Assembly (NCBI GenBank): GCA_038744785.1
Contig: JBCDLX010000012.1
Span: 62,001-126,000, forward strand
Length of the DNA: 64,000 nt
Direction of reading: 5' to 3'
Source of the DNA: Ovoidimarina sp038744785
GTDB lineage: Bacteria; Pseudomonadota; Alphaproteobacteria; Rhodobacterales; Rhodobacteraceae
Part shown: in pieces, positions 10,401 to 17,500 of the stretch
Numbering within the stretch: position 1 is the first letter of the stretch
Layout: each line of letters opens with the position of its first letter
Position numbers and translations under genes: made by a program
Notes under the pieces: generated by a model
Told to the model about the DNA's origin: nothing
Seen by the model: only the letters and a program-made list of their open reading frames with translations
Database searches by the model: none

Positions 10401-11436
10401 GTCCATCGGCATCCAGGGCTTCCTTGGCTAGGCATGCAAGATCCCTGCGCAGCATGGCCAAGAGCTCGGCACGCGTTGCCCAATGCACGCGGTACCCGTC
10501 GAACTTGTTGACGTCGCGTAGGGCGTCCTGAAGCGGTGTGCCGATGGGTTCGCCGCTGTCCCAGCTTGGCGGTCCGAGATCGGCAAAATCCTCAAGAACC
10601 GCATCGTCCGATTCCAGATCAAAGCTACGCAACTTTTCATGTGCGGCGTCCCAGGTCTCGTCACCCGATTCTGGCACAAGCCAGCGCCGAAGCCGCTGTC
10701 CGCCTGGCGTTGGGGGCAGGATCCGTGGACTGCGAAGGATAAGCCCAGGCGCCGGGCGATTTGCGTCCAGGGCATCGCCTTCGCGCGCGGTCTGTTCCAA
10801 GGGATGCTTATCGCCGGCTATGGCGACCGGTGCAGCGAAACCGCGATCGCCTTGAAACCCCTCTGCGCCCAGAAACTGGGTCGCGTGGCGCAATTCATGG
10901 GCGATCAACGCGTCGCCCAGAACTGATCCCGGCGCAAAAGCCTCTGCCGCGAAATAGACGTCCAGACCCAAGGTAAACGCTTCTGCACCTAACATATCGG
11001 CGGCTTTCGCAGCCGCCCGATCCGTGTGAATTCGTGCGACGCGCCCAGCCGCTTCTGCGGCGTCTCCAACTCCGGCCGAACGCCGACCGTTGCCAAGTCC
11101 TGGCACGACACGCCCATGGCTCTGCCGCAGAAGCGCCGTAAGCGCAGAAGCGGCGACTGAGGAAAGCGCGATTGCGCCTTGGGTGCTGCGTAGTCCCGCC
11201 AGATCGTGAACGACCGGGCCCGAGCCAAGCTCCATGCCGCCTTCGCCTGTGGTCGAAAACTGTGCACCGGCATGTGTCGTCCTGCCGTTCGGCATATGTC
11301 CAGTGAAGGATGCCGCAGCCGGATGCAGCGCGGGCCCAGCGCTGCCGTCGCCAAGTTTCGAGGGCGCGTGGGTGTGCGGGAAAGTCGTCGACTTTCCGGA
11401 TTTTTTCGGACGCTTTTGCCTGTGCCGCGTGCTCAC
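4414..11436 (-). CDS. Giant eCIS-associated DUF4157 protein (2340 aa), probable effector or loader
   Basis: Starts with GTG. A basic, low-complexity N-terminus (about 1-60) is followed by a first DUF4157 domain with zinc-protease motif HELRH at 180-184, then a second with HEFAH at 652-656. Both are preceded by the family's AFTxGxDxxF pattern. Residues from about 700 to 1470 look helical. A Gly/Ala/Val-rich hydrophobic region at about 1477-1530 could insert in a membrane. A third, degenerate site QEAAH is at 1886-1890. The last 150 residues contain E2217-V-K2219 after a GGFDRHYVEVFG stretch, compatible with a PD-(D/E)xK nuclease fold. DUF4157 proteins are the commonest cargo-type genes of eCIS loci. 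The metallopeptidase-like domains are clear; the nuclease idea is inference. Confidence 0.88.
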   Translation of the reverse strand: MSTRHRQKRPKKSGKSTTFPHTHAPSKLGDGSAGPALHPAAASFTGHMPNGRTTHAGAQFSTTGEGGMELGSGPVVHDLAGLRSTQGAIALSSVAASALTALLRQSHGRVVPGLGNGRRSAGVGDAAEAAGRVARIHTDRAAAKAADMLGAEAFTLGLDVYFAAEAFAPGSVLGDALIAHELRHATQFLGAEGFQGDRGFAAPVAIAGDKHPLEQTAREGDALDANRPAPGLILRSPRILPPTPGGQRLRRWLVPESGDETWDAAHEKLRSFDLESDDAVLEDFADLGPPSWDSGEPIGTPLQDALRDVNKFDGYRVHWATRAELLAMLRRDLACLAKEALDADGRHDTYERFEANVSAVSVAHRNAMQLALFEQSNPNAVAPPHAPVPNWFGTRAYTTRVHVIDAPSPSSAASWLASRSAETKALSAIDTEGLASRDLAKRLQTAFEDGISSDDTEVLRALYTNHPDSQNDPSIRPFCDALASSLLQAEDRLGRARRVSELTYLRDALTIEVANYLSASASDADTAEVDNALGGHLATIIALLQPFQLHGQMQRFVERLSSGILDETIGTSDVSDVLALLPPPGQGGAPPPVWLRLLMEAAFDADFGRVKLFQNEAAARATSRLGTVAFTRGQDIFLSPMASLYDLTMMAHEFAHVRQFAVAGQKAAPRTEGPGPGRVALAIPRGASASEAEARRAAERVASGKYAGAIRASPGEFNLYEMPWGTIRDIPGQGGPAVFVVPNQALPPDVLLAFLNDGILRRSEDRILFAIMLGDRPSWRRARIEYEAAGASLLATLEDELDEDAFAEARPYLRGVISTEDLLKTRAGFFSADTHGVHRTIEAAPDAELRGFVHQYMLKGSLKGTRIYSLFRTIGATMQGEGDYKARRMLIARIERLAAKTGEEALNVFEQDAVERLLSELRIHTAFQRIQDADRAERMDLAWLSITDLNSSERRALAHGLLLRWQGRYIKGYKRQILLAQLEFGDQVWITRTALQSANRWGSEDDEESRYAYEVAVGAFGEAVSDLQQTANSDVVTERERDEAGSELHRLRRDRDLHDRLMTLPGGEALMRQRLRVSEAELARRKLVKNANNIEDVMETLRGLHELDVQSILTDPEVRERFQEKDIYVGHAHREVLKAYGRLSAAEPTGSGVVGLDGTFSLQLDIATVGAGLGDPSIRFSLPEGFDEIAFAPEPVRPSAPPEYSAVPPEVTVAAYEAEVAASRGDLPKLVAIYRRLRPYHREEVQYEPSYINALSILEDRGDTASEELARLLDSAYTPLEDITAVLYEAGVHGSPGYPWGVSEMDYVAEALAVDPRDRRMLRYEFALDRLSSERRHGLPIISRLHGFEPPEHLRGALLDRESMLWGLDEYEQIQLQDIFLGEPEVTRSDLTPEEAGLEAEFMRIRLDQQISALSRGLDPTGTFGWTPQAVDEVMSEFRRLYTIGSEGGWTRAEAIHLSKAYYDVLDTIDRNRGARNEVASLAATIAGVVAGVVVIIATAGTGTPFVVGVLAGAGLGAGAAGLVAPAFRDYTSDDQALSDVTTGAVSGALTVAGEALAAPVGGIASRAVARTLARTSLRRGVQRGLTAGTRLAVEGMIDGAVGGAGEAVFRTAMDEATWNRGVNHMFARFLSATLEGAFTGAATGFIAAPVFGAGMNVAGRAARSIGRAGGGLLRRAGVDLSDILSTQASRLDEVASIADSGRIDVALRKLDEIDLTPAVRRKITDDLYHRAAGRDPSTGALTPELIRHVESARAAARRLRHEPGGRRLDTNPIERLLARLERELGASQMTHLRKIVYGEFRLPPERLIPMQHTFRRELDDAVARLSTPEELVRIPPFEVRVLPPEAFDGMFPTYGRAGEAVTVEEGGVAVVYARAGADPSKVMRQEAAHLRQLGDPALAPDIRRLSEASLANWSEKAAVDRLDLVNAQLRLEIEAQERLIRMLDREGPFGMDPLAATAEADFARRYLNRLQEYKAEADAITPDQLTEMNAGLRAKPDWMEDPARLFARSVSENRPAQAVLDAATPVRVHTSSGLKSGERAFQRGQSWMKETVVSSDVNGRVTTVRTLRDGTFEVRVKPDNGGNVRSYIIEAHGQVAPGITKNGRVGAGQRLGTDTREYRLVEIQDGSGRVIRTRDEIRTLGTRERWVERGSSRTRRGDIMEEAAELQIRARTKLPFHSSPRQIWLETSSRRGGFDRHYVEVFGSGTDLVARIKVLEVKTGYPSSVPIKEFTAIRENWATNWDELARKLRTEITALRVANDHAAADAIERALLNKDVTVEIWLGPTTNMGAETATNSVLGRLRAEIDGYGGNIQLSPGYPRRVKNEFHTAAVDAQPPPDG

Positions 11437-11843
11437 CGAAGACTCGCTTTCCGAGGCGCGGTCATTCGCTGGTCAAATCAAATCAATAATTCAAAACGCC
11501 AAGAACAAATCGCTTGCCGAGCGCAGTCGTCACCGAAAACCGGGCCGGTGTCAGGCTAACACGTTCGCGGTCTTTCGCAAGAAATTCGAAGTTGAAACTC
11601 GTTTTTCGAAAGACCTTCGCCGCTAGTTCCGCCCGAAGTCGACCGTCTGATTGAACCTGTCATTGGCTTTGGCAGGCACGACCGATCGCCCCACGCCCAA
11701 GAAGCTTGGGTCCGGCTTGCCGGATTTCTTTGTGAAGAACGATTTCGACCGCCTTCCCAGCCTTAGGGAAGGTACGGGGCGCCCGGTCCCGCAGATCCGT
11801 TCTTTTTTCGCCAGACCATCAAACAATACGTGGGCTTCCCCCG
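11437..11843. other. Intergenic region without a supported gene
   Basis: These 407 bases separate the divergent giant DUF4157 gene (minus) and the BenE-type transporter (plus). Short open frames exist on both strands but none has a ribosome binding site or recognisable protein. Promoters for both flanking genes are expected here. A small TCCGG/CCGGA hairpin with a T-rich tail lies at 11713-11732. Confidence 0.6.
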
Positions 11844-13037
11844 ATGGCTCTGGCATGGACAGATATGATGATGCGACGCATTCCTTTACCGGCGATCACC
11901 ATGGGGCTTCTGGCCGCCTTTGTCGGCTACGCAGCATCTTTTGCGATCGTGCTGACTGGCCTGAAGGCCGTGGGGGCGAGCGAAGCACAGGCCGCAACCG
12001 GATTGTTCTTCGCCACTTTTGGTATGGGCCTGTGCAGCATTTGGGTGCCGCTCGCCACGCGCATTCCCGCCGCTGTTGCCTGGTCCACACCTGGCGCCGC
12101 ATTCCTGGCAGCAAGCGGCGCATTGCCGGGGGGGTTTAGCGAAGCCGTTGGTGCCCTGATCGGTTGCGCGGTTCTAATCATTTTGACAGGGCTTGTTCCG
12201 GCCTTTGGTCGGATCGTGGCCTCTATTCCGAAACCGATTGCAAACGGATTGCTGGCTGGCGTCCTTCTCAAGCTGTGCTTTGCCCCCGCGCTCGCACTTG
12301 GAGAAATCCCACACCTGATGGGACCAGTTCTGATCGCTTGGTTGATCGGTTTACGGTGGAACCGCCTTTCCGCCATGCCCTTTGCGATTGTTGCTTTTTT
12401 GGTGGTCCTCTACATCTCGCTTGAACCCTCTGGAGGCGCGGTCCACACCCCTGTGACACTGCTGCCGGACTTTGCGCTCGTTCCGCCGACCTTTACAGTG
12501 CAGGCATTCATCTCGGTCGCTGTCCCGCTTTATCTTGTCACGATGGCCGGGCAGAACATTCCCGGCTTTGCGGTCCTAGAACTCAATGGTTACAGGGTAG
12601 AACGCCAGCCGATGTTGCGAAAAACCGGGATCGTCAGCCTTGGGCTTTCGGTCTTTGGCTCTGTTCCAATGAACATGTCTGCCATAACCGCCGCCATGAT
12701 GGCCGGAGAGGACGCCGGCCATCGTCCCGAAGGACGCTACTGGGCCGCAGCGACATCGGGCGTCGCGTATGTCTTACTAGCCTTCGCCGCCGCGATCGTC
12801 ACGTCGCTCTTCACGCTGGCTCCTCTGGCGCTGATCACAGGCGTCGCGGGGCTGGCGCTTATTCCAGCGTTGGTCAACTCCCTGTCTGCCGCATTCGCCG
12901 AACCCGCACAGCACGAAGCGCCGGCCCTCACCTTTCTTATCGCCGCCAGTGGAATGACACTGTTCGGAGTCAGCGGCGCGTTCTGGGGCGTCGTGATTGG
13001 GTCCCTCGTGTGGTACCTGAAGTGTTTGGAACGGTGA
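11844..13037 (+). CDS. BenE-family benzoate/H+ symporter-like transporter
   Basis: A 397-residue integral membrane protein with about 11-12 hydrophobic segments. It matches the BenE/YdcO family in its early GLLAAFVGYAASFAIVL segment, the WSTPGAAFLAASG loop and the later NMSAITAAMMAGEDAG loop. Family members take up benzoate or related aromatic acids with protons across the inner membrane; the substrate here is not determined by sequence. No aromatic-catabolism gene is adjacent. An internal ATG at 11865 (MMRRIPLP) is an alternative start that removes seven residues. It converges with the agmatinase gene. Confidence 0.88.
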   Translation: MALAWTDMMMRRIPLPAITMGLLAAFVGYAASFAIVLTGLKAVGASEAQAATGLFFATFGMGLCSIWVPLATRIPAAVAWSTPGAAFLAASGALPGGFSEAVGALIGCAVLIILTGLVPAFGRIVASIPKPIANGLLAGVLLKLCFAPALALGEIPHLMGPVLIAWLIGLRWNRLSAMPFAIVAFLVVLYISLEPSGGAVHTPVTLLPDFALVPPTFTVQAFISVAVPLYLVTMAGQNIPGFAVLELNGYRVERQPMLRKTGIVSLGLSVFGSVPMNMSAITAAMMAGEDAGHRPEGRYWAAATSGVAYVLLAFAAAIVTSLFTLAPLALITGVAGLALIPALVNSLSAAFAEPAQHEAPALTFLIAASGMTLFGVSGAFWGVVIGSLVWYLKCLER

Positions 13038-13130
13038 CTTTGGCCTCATCCATCGGCGGGCCGCCCAAAGGCACGGGCTATTCTATCGGTCCGTCGTCTT
13101 GACCGGATCCGCCGGTCGCGGGTTCCATCG

Positions 13131-14078
13131 CTATCTCGTCTCGACGCCGGGCAGGACACACAGCATCTCGTAAAGTAGGTTGGCGGCGATAAGCGCCGTA
13201 TTTCCAGAAGGATCGTAAGGTGGCGAGACTTCGACAAGATCGCAGCCCACAAGGTTCAAACCCGCGCAGCCCCGGACGATTTCCAGCGCTTGCCAGGTGC
13301 TCAGGCCCCCCGGCTCCACTGTCCCGGTACCAGGTGCGAACGCCGGATCCAGACTGTCGATATCGAAAGTGAGATAGACGGGCGTGTCCCCGATTTTCGC
13401 CGTGATCTCTTTCATCAGCGGCGTCAGAGACCTGTGCCAACATTCTTCCGCAGGAACGACGGTCCACCCCTGCTTGCGGCCCCAGTCAAAGTCGTCGGCG
13501 GCATACCCGGTTCCCCGCAGCCCGATCTGAAAGACTTTGTCATTCAGCAGGCAACCATCCTCCCAGGCGCGCCGAAACGGACATCCGTGGGCGACCTTCT
13601 CTCCGAACATCTCGTCATTAATGTCGGCGTGGGCATCGATGTGGATTAGCGCAACGGGTCCGTGTGTCTCGCGGACAGCGCGCAGAATGGGCCAGGTCAG
13701 GGTGTGGTCGCCGCCAAGCGTCAGCGGGATGGCTTTGTGACCCAGAATGTTCTGGTATTGCGCCGTGATGATGTCGACCGTTTTCTTCAGGTCGAAGGTG
13801 TTGATCGGCACATCCCCGATGTCTGCCACCTGCAGACTTTCAAAAGGGGCAGCGCGCGTCGCCATGTTGTAGGGACGAAGCATCCGGCTTTCGTCCCTTA
13901 TTTGCCTTGGACCAAGCCGTGTTCCCGGTCTATTGGAGGTGCCGATGTCCATCGGGATACCAACGAAGCAGGCATCAAGCCCTTCCGCACTGGCATGAGA
14001 CGGCAGCCGCATCATCGTCACCGGACCGCCGAAGCGCGGCATCTCGTTTCCGCCGAGCGGTTGATTGTACTGTGTCAT
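13131..14078 (-). CDS. speB: Agmatinase / ureohydrolase family protein
   Basis: A 315-residue manganese hydrolase of the arginase/agmatinase superfamily. Metal-binding motifs are GGDHT (122-126), DAHAD (148-152) and DIDSLDPAFAPGTG near the C-terminus. Agmatinases release urea from agmatine to give putrescine; guanidinobutyrase and other guanidine substrates are possible because specificity cannot be read directly. The start MTQYNQPLGG at 14078 overlaps the TetR stop as ATGA and has AAGGA upstream, so translation is coupled. The divergent polyamine ABC transporter supports a polyamine or guanidino-compound role. Confidence 0.88.
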   Translation of the reverse strand: MTQYNQPLGGNEMPRFGGPVTMMRLPSHASAEGLDACFVGIPMDIGTSNRPGTRLGPRQIRDESRMLRPYNMATRAAPFESLQVADIGDVPINTFDLKKTVDIITAQYQNILGHKAIPLTLGGDHTLTWPILRAVRETHGPVALIHIDAHADINDEMFGEKVAHGCPFRRAWEDGCLLNDKVFQIGLRGTGYAADDFDWGRKQGWTVVPAEECWHRSLTPLMKEITAKIGDTPVYLTFDIDSLDPAFAPGTGTVEPGGLSTWQALEIVRGCAGLNLVGCDLVEVSPPYDPSGNTALIAANLLYEMLCVLPGVETR

Positions 14079-14701
14079 GATGCGTCCTTTGCCGTGATCG
14101 CCTTTGCAAGCGGCGCCACTTGCTGCGCCACCCGATCCCGAAGCTGGGCCAGTGTCATCCCGTCGTTTCTGACAAAGTCGACGAACTCTTGGTTTAGGGT
14201 GTTGAAGATGACCTGTCCAAGTGCCGGTGCGGAAAGATCTGCGCGGACCTCTCCACGTCGCTGCAACGTTGCGACAAGACTGGTCACCTGATCGGACAGG
14301 CGGCGGTCGAGATCGCTGTATCGTTGGCCGTTTGGCGTTCCCGGTGCCTCGATCGACAAGGCCATGGCCGAGCGCCACATATCCTTTGACAGATACTTAA
14401 GCGAGTGATCGTAGTATCCGAAAGTAAGCTTCAGAACCGCTGCATCCACGCCATTAGGCGGGTTTGACACGATCGTTTCGCCAGACGCCAAGACCTCTTC
14501 GACCTCCATTGCAACGACAGCGATCAGGATATCACCCTTCGTCCGATAGTAGTTGTACACAGTGCCGGCCGAGACTTCGGCGGATTCTGCAAGGTCCTCA
14601 ATCCGCACGGATTTATATCCCTCTGCCCGAAACATACGCACGGCCGCCTCCAGAATGCGCCTTTCGCGCGCAGCCTTTTGCTTTGTGCGGAGTCCAGACA
14701 T
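14075..14701 (-). CDS. TetR/AcrR-family transcriptional regulator
   Basis: A 208-residue regulator beginning MSGLRTKQKAARERRILEA. The N-terminal helix-turn-helix includes AVRMFRAEGYKSVRIEDLAESAEVS and the family hallmark GTVYNYYRTKGDIL. The C-terminal ligand domain is unassigned. The longer frame back to 14752 begins with TTG inside the candidate operator, so ATG at 14701 is preferred. It forms a two-gene operon with agmatinase (ATGA overlap) and is divergent from the polyamine-type transporter. It therefore probably represses one or both transcripts in response to a polyamine or guanidino ligand. Confidence 0.88.
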   Translation of the reverse strand: MSGLRTKQKAARERRILEAAVRMFRAEGYKSVRIEDLAESAEVSAGTVYNYYRTKGDILIAVVAMEVEEVLASGETIVSNPPNGVDAAVLKLTFGYYDHSLKYLSKDMWRSAMALSIEAPGTPNGQRYSDLDRRLSDQVTSLVATLQRRGEVRADLSAPALGQVIFNTLNQEFVDFVRNDGMTLAQLRDRVAQQVAPLAKAITAKDAS

Positions 14702-14739
14702 GGAATGGCGTGCCTTTACAGGAGAATAAGTTAGATTTG

Positions 14740-14771
14740 AAGTTGACTGCAAACTTGAAGCAGTTCAACTT
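14740..14771. promoter_or_regulatory. Inverted repeat, candidate TetR operator
   Basis: AAGTTGACTGC (14740-14750) and GCAGTTCAACTT (14760-14771) form a near-perfect inverted repeat with a 9-base spacer; one extra base in the right arm is the only mismatch. It lies 39 bases upstream of the TetR start and 56 bases upstream of the binding-protein start, the expected place for a shared divergent operator. Binding is inferred. Confidence 0.5.
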
Positions 14772-14826
14772 TTTTCTGAGCGCTCGGACAAGTGGCGACC
14801 AAACTTTGGAAAACAGGGAGTTCAAC

Positions 14827-15882
14827 ATGGCCAAATCCAAAACGATCCTCTTCGGGACCACAGTTCTGACGCTCGCAGGCGGTGTCGCCACGGCGCAAGA
14901 AGAACTCAATGCTTTGGTCTGGTGCGACCACACCGACCCAGCGCTGATCGAACCTTTCGAGACAGCCCACGATGTAAAGGTCAATCTGCGGGAGTACGAA
15001 GGCACCGGCGCTGCGCTTGCGTTGATGGAACAGTCCCGCCCGGGCGATTGGGATGTCCTTGTGATCGACGGCATCGACGTCTTCCGCGCCGTCGATGCTG
15101 GGCTTCTGGCGCCACTCGATCCGTCCGCCCTGCCGATGGGCGATCTCTTTCCGCAAGTTGTCATGGAAGAGAATAACACGATCGACGGCGTGACTTATGC
15201 CGTGACCGAGAAGTTCGGCTACAACACAATTTCCTACAATTCCGAGAAGGTCGATCCGAGCGATATGGAAAGCCTGTCCACTGTCTGGTCGGAAAAGTAC
15301 GAGGGTCGCATTTCGATCTATGACTATTACCTCCCGGTCATGGGCCTTGCCGCGATTGCGTCTGATATCCCGACAGCAGAGATTGGCGGGGACGATCTCG
15401 GCGCGATCGGGGATGTCCTGTCGACGATGCGCACGCGCGCGGCGTCGGTCGCCGGGGTCGTCGCGGCACAAACGGCCCTGGCAACGGGCGAGGTCGATAT
15501 TGTCGTCGGCGGTGGCGAATGGCTGACGGCAGTGTTGGCAGGCGAGCAGCCTGAACTGACATGGACAATCCCGCAGGAGGGCGCCGTTCGCTGGGCGCAA
15601 TCGATTGGTGTGGTTGCGGGCTCTGAGCAGCCGGATCTCGCGTTGGAGTTTATCAAGTACATCATGAGCCCGGAAGGACAGGCGCGACTGGCGACCTCTT
15701 CCTGTTTCTGGGGGATGCCGGCCAACGCGAAGGCGGGTGATGTGATGACCGACGATCAGAAATCGATCCTGCGCTGGGAAAGCCAGACCGATTACCTGTC
15801 ATTGACCCAGCTTTACCCCGCGCCAGATGCCGATCTGGACATCGAGATGCAAGATCTCTGGCTTGAAACGCTGCAACAGTGA
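14827..15882 (+). CDS. ABC transporter periplasmic substrate-binding protein, spermidine/putrescine type
   Basis: A 351-residue secreted protein. A signal peptide (MAKSKTILFGTTVLTLAGG, cleavage after ATA) precedes a PotD-like type 2 periplasmic binding fold that starts ELNALVWCDHTDP. Later motifs EKFGYNTISYN and FIKYIMSPEGQARL fit the family. The start at 14827 has AGGGAG six bases upstream; the frame extends further upstream, but that part overlaps the operator and is unlikely to be translated. It leads a five-gene operon (binding protein, two permeases, ATPase, metallo-hydrolase). Putrescine, agmatine or a related cation is the likely ligand because agmatinase is divergent. Confidence 0.9.
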   Translation: MAKSKTILFGTTVLTLAGGVATAQEELNALVWCDHTDPALIEPFETAHDVKVNLREYEGTGAALALMEQSRPGDWDVLVIDGIDVFRAVDAGLLAPLDPSALPMGDLFPQVVMEENNTIDGVTYAVTEKFGYNTISYNSEKVDPSDMESLSTVWSEKYEGRISIYDYYLPVMGLAAIASDIPTAEIGGDDLGAIGDVLSTMRTRAASVAGVVAAQTALATGEVDIVVGGGEWLTAVLAGEQPELTWTIPQEGAVRWAQSIGVVAGSEQPDLALEFIKYIMSPEGQARLATSSCFWGMPANAKAGDVMTDDQKSILRWESQTDYLSLTQLYPAPDADLDIEMQDLWLETLQQ

Positions 15883-16730
15883 GCCGCGCCAGCGCGCGCT
15901 TGCACGGCTGGGGCTTCGCGGCCCCTGCCCTCCTCTGGACGATAGCCTTCTTTCTGGCGCCCTTCCTTGTCATGGGCGCGATGAGCCTCGCTTCGCTTGA
16001 AGGGCGAACGCTCGTCTGGGGTTTTTCGTTCGAGAACTATGCGGAACTGGCAGAGAGGGCCTACCTCTGGCGTGCGATCCTTGTCTCGCTCGAGATCACG
16101 CTGACAGTCACGCTGGTCTCGGTCCTTCTGGCATATCCGCTGGCCTGGATTATCGCCTTTCAGGTGCCGCCCCGCTGGCAACGGCTGACGCTATTGCTGG
16201 CGATCCTGCCGTTCTGGACATCCTATGTCGTACGTTCTTACGCTTGGCTTCTTGTATTGGCGCGCGAAGGGCTGGTTAACCAGACGCTGCTTGGCGCCGG
16301 CCTGATTGCTGAGCCCATCACCCTGGCAAACACCCGTTTTGCCACTGTCACTGGTTTCGTCCATTTCTTCGTTATGCTTTTGACCCTTACGATATATGCC
16401 AATCTGATTCAGCTTTCGCCAAACTACCGGCGCGCCGCGATGGATCTTGGCGCAAGCGGATGGCAGACCTTCCGGCATGTGATCCTGCCGTTGACCCTGC
16501 CTGGTGTTGTGACCGGCGCGTTCCTGACGTTTGTTCTTTGCATCGGCGACTACGTCACCCCTCAAATCCTGGGCGGTAATACAGAACTCACAGTTCCGCA
16601 GATCATCATGGTGCAACTGGGACGCCGCGCGGATTTCCCGCTGGCATCGGCGCTTGCGATTGTACTGATGGGGATCGTGACACTTGCTTACATCGCCTCC
16701 GCCCGTTGGCTAAGACTGGATCGGTTATGA
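15879..16730 (+). CDS. ABC transporter permease, PotB type
   Basis: A 283-residue inner-membrane permease with about six membrane segments. The cytoplasmic EAA-type loop, YRRAAMDLGASGWQTFRHVILPLTLPG, contacts the ATPase. It starts with GTG at 15879, overlapping the stop of the binding protein by four bases (GTGA), and is coupled to the next permease by ATGA. Together with the following permease it forms the membrane channel of the polyamine-type importer. Confidence 0.92.
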   Translation: MSRASARLHGWGFAAPALLWTIAFFLAPFLVMGAMSLASLEGRTLVWGFSFENYAELAERAYLWRAILVSLEITLTVTLVSVLLAYPLAWIIAFQVPPRWQRLTLLLAILPFWTSYVVRSYAWLLVLAREGLVNQTLLGAGLIAEPITLANTRFATVTGFVHFFVMLLTLTIYANLIQLSPNYRRAAMDLGASGWQTFRHVILPLTLPGVVTGAFLTFVLCIGDYVTPQILGGNTELTVPQIIMVQLGRRADFPLASALAIVLMGIVTLAYIASARWLRLDRL

Positions 16731-17500
16731 CCCGGACACTGTCATGGCTTTACTTGATGGCTGCGTTCGTTTTCATCTACCTCCCTGTCGGGACACTGGT
16801 TCTGTTCTCGCTCCAGAGCGGTACGCTTCCCGTCCCACCGTTCAACGGTCCGTCCATGCGGTGGTACGGCGATATCCTGCAGGATGGCGACCTGATGGAG
16901 GCGCTACGAAATTCAGTGCTGGTTGCCTTCGGCTCCTCGGCGGTTGCGGTGATGCTTGGCTTTCTGGCGGCCTATGGGCTTGCGCGACATGTGCTGCCAG
17001 GGTCCGCTTGGGTGCGCGGGCTTCTGATTGCTCCGCTCACCGTCAGCTACCTGATTGTCGGGCTGGGCCTCTTGATCGTTCTGACCCGGCTCGGGCTTGG
17101 ATTGTCGTTGTGGACAGCTGCGATTGGACATGTAGTGATCAACCTGCCAATCGCCTTTGCCATTATCTATGCCTCGATGGGAGGACAACAAAAGAACGCC
17201 GAACGCGCCGCTCGGGATCTGGGTGCGCGTGAGGATCAGGTCATCTTATTGGTGACCGTTCCGACTCTTCTGCCATCCATCGCCGCCGCCTTCTTTCTAT
17301 CCGTCACCCTCAGCTGGGACGAGTTTATTATCGCGTTCCTGCTGACGCGTTTTGACGTGACGCTTCCAGTGGAGATCTGGTCGCTTCTGCGGTCTGGCCT
17401 GTCGCCAAGGCTCAACGCCATCGGCAGCCTGGTCTTCCTGATTTCGGTGACTTTGGTTGTGCTTCTGGAGCTCGTCGTCTTCCGACGAGGACGAGCGTGA
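16727..17500 (+). CDS. ABC transporter permease, PotC type
   Basis: A 257-residue second permease of the importer, with about six membrane segments and the EAA-like loop NAERAARDLGAREDQVILLVTVPTL. The ATG at 16727 overlaps the previous stop (ATGA) and is chosen over an upstream TTG at 16706 that would lie inside the PotB-type gene. It ends in a GTGA overlap with the ATPase gene. Confidence 0.92.
   Translation: MTRTLSWLYLMAAFVFIYLPVGTLVLFSLQSGTLPVPPFNGPSMRWYGDILQDGDLMEALRNSVLVAFGSSAVAVMLGFLAAYGLARHVLPGSAWVRGLLIAPLTVSYLIVGLGLLIVLTRLGLGLSLWTAAIGHVVINLPIAFAIIYASMGGQQKNAERAARDLGAREDQVILLVTVPTLLPSIAAAFFLSVTLSWDEFIIAFLLTRFDVTLPVEIWSLLRSGLSPRLNAIGSLVFLISVTLVVLLELVVFRRGRA

Noticed and set aside
11713..11732. 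Small hairpin TCCGG/CCGGA followed by TTTCTTT
   Set aside because: It looks like a terminator on the plus strand, but no plus-strand gene ends upstream of it and the stem is only five base pairs.
14731..15600. Minus-strand 289-codon open frame opposite the first binding-protein gene
   Set aside because: It is the shadow of a well-supported periplasmic binding protein; no family signature and Arg/Asp-rich composition typical of antisense high-GC frames.
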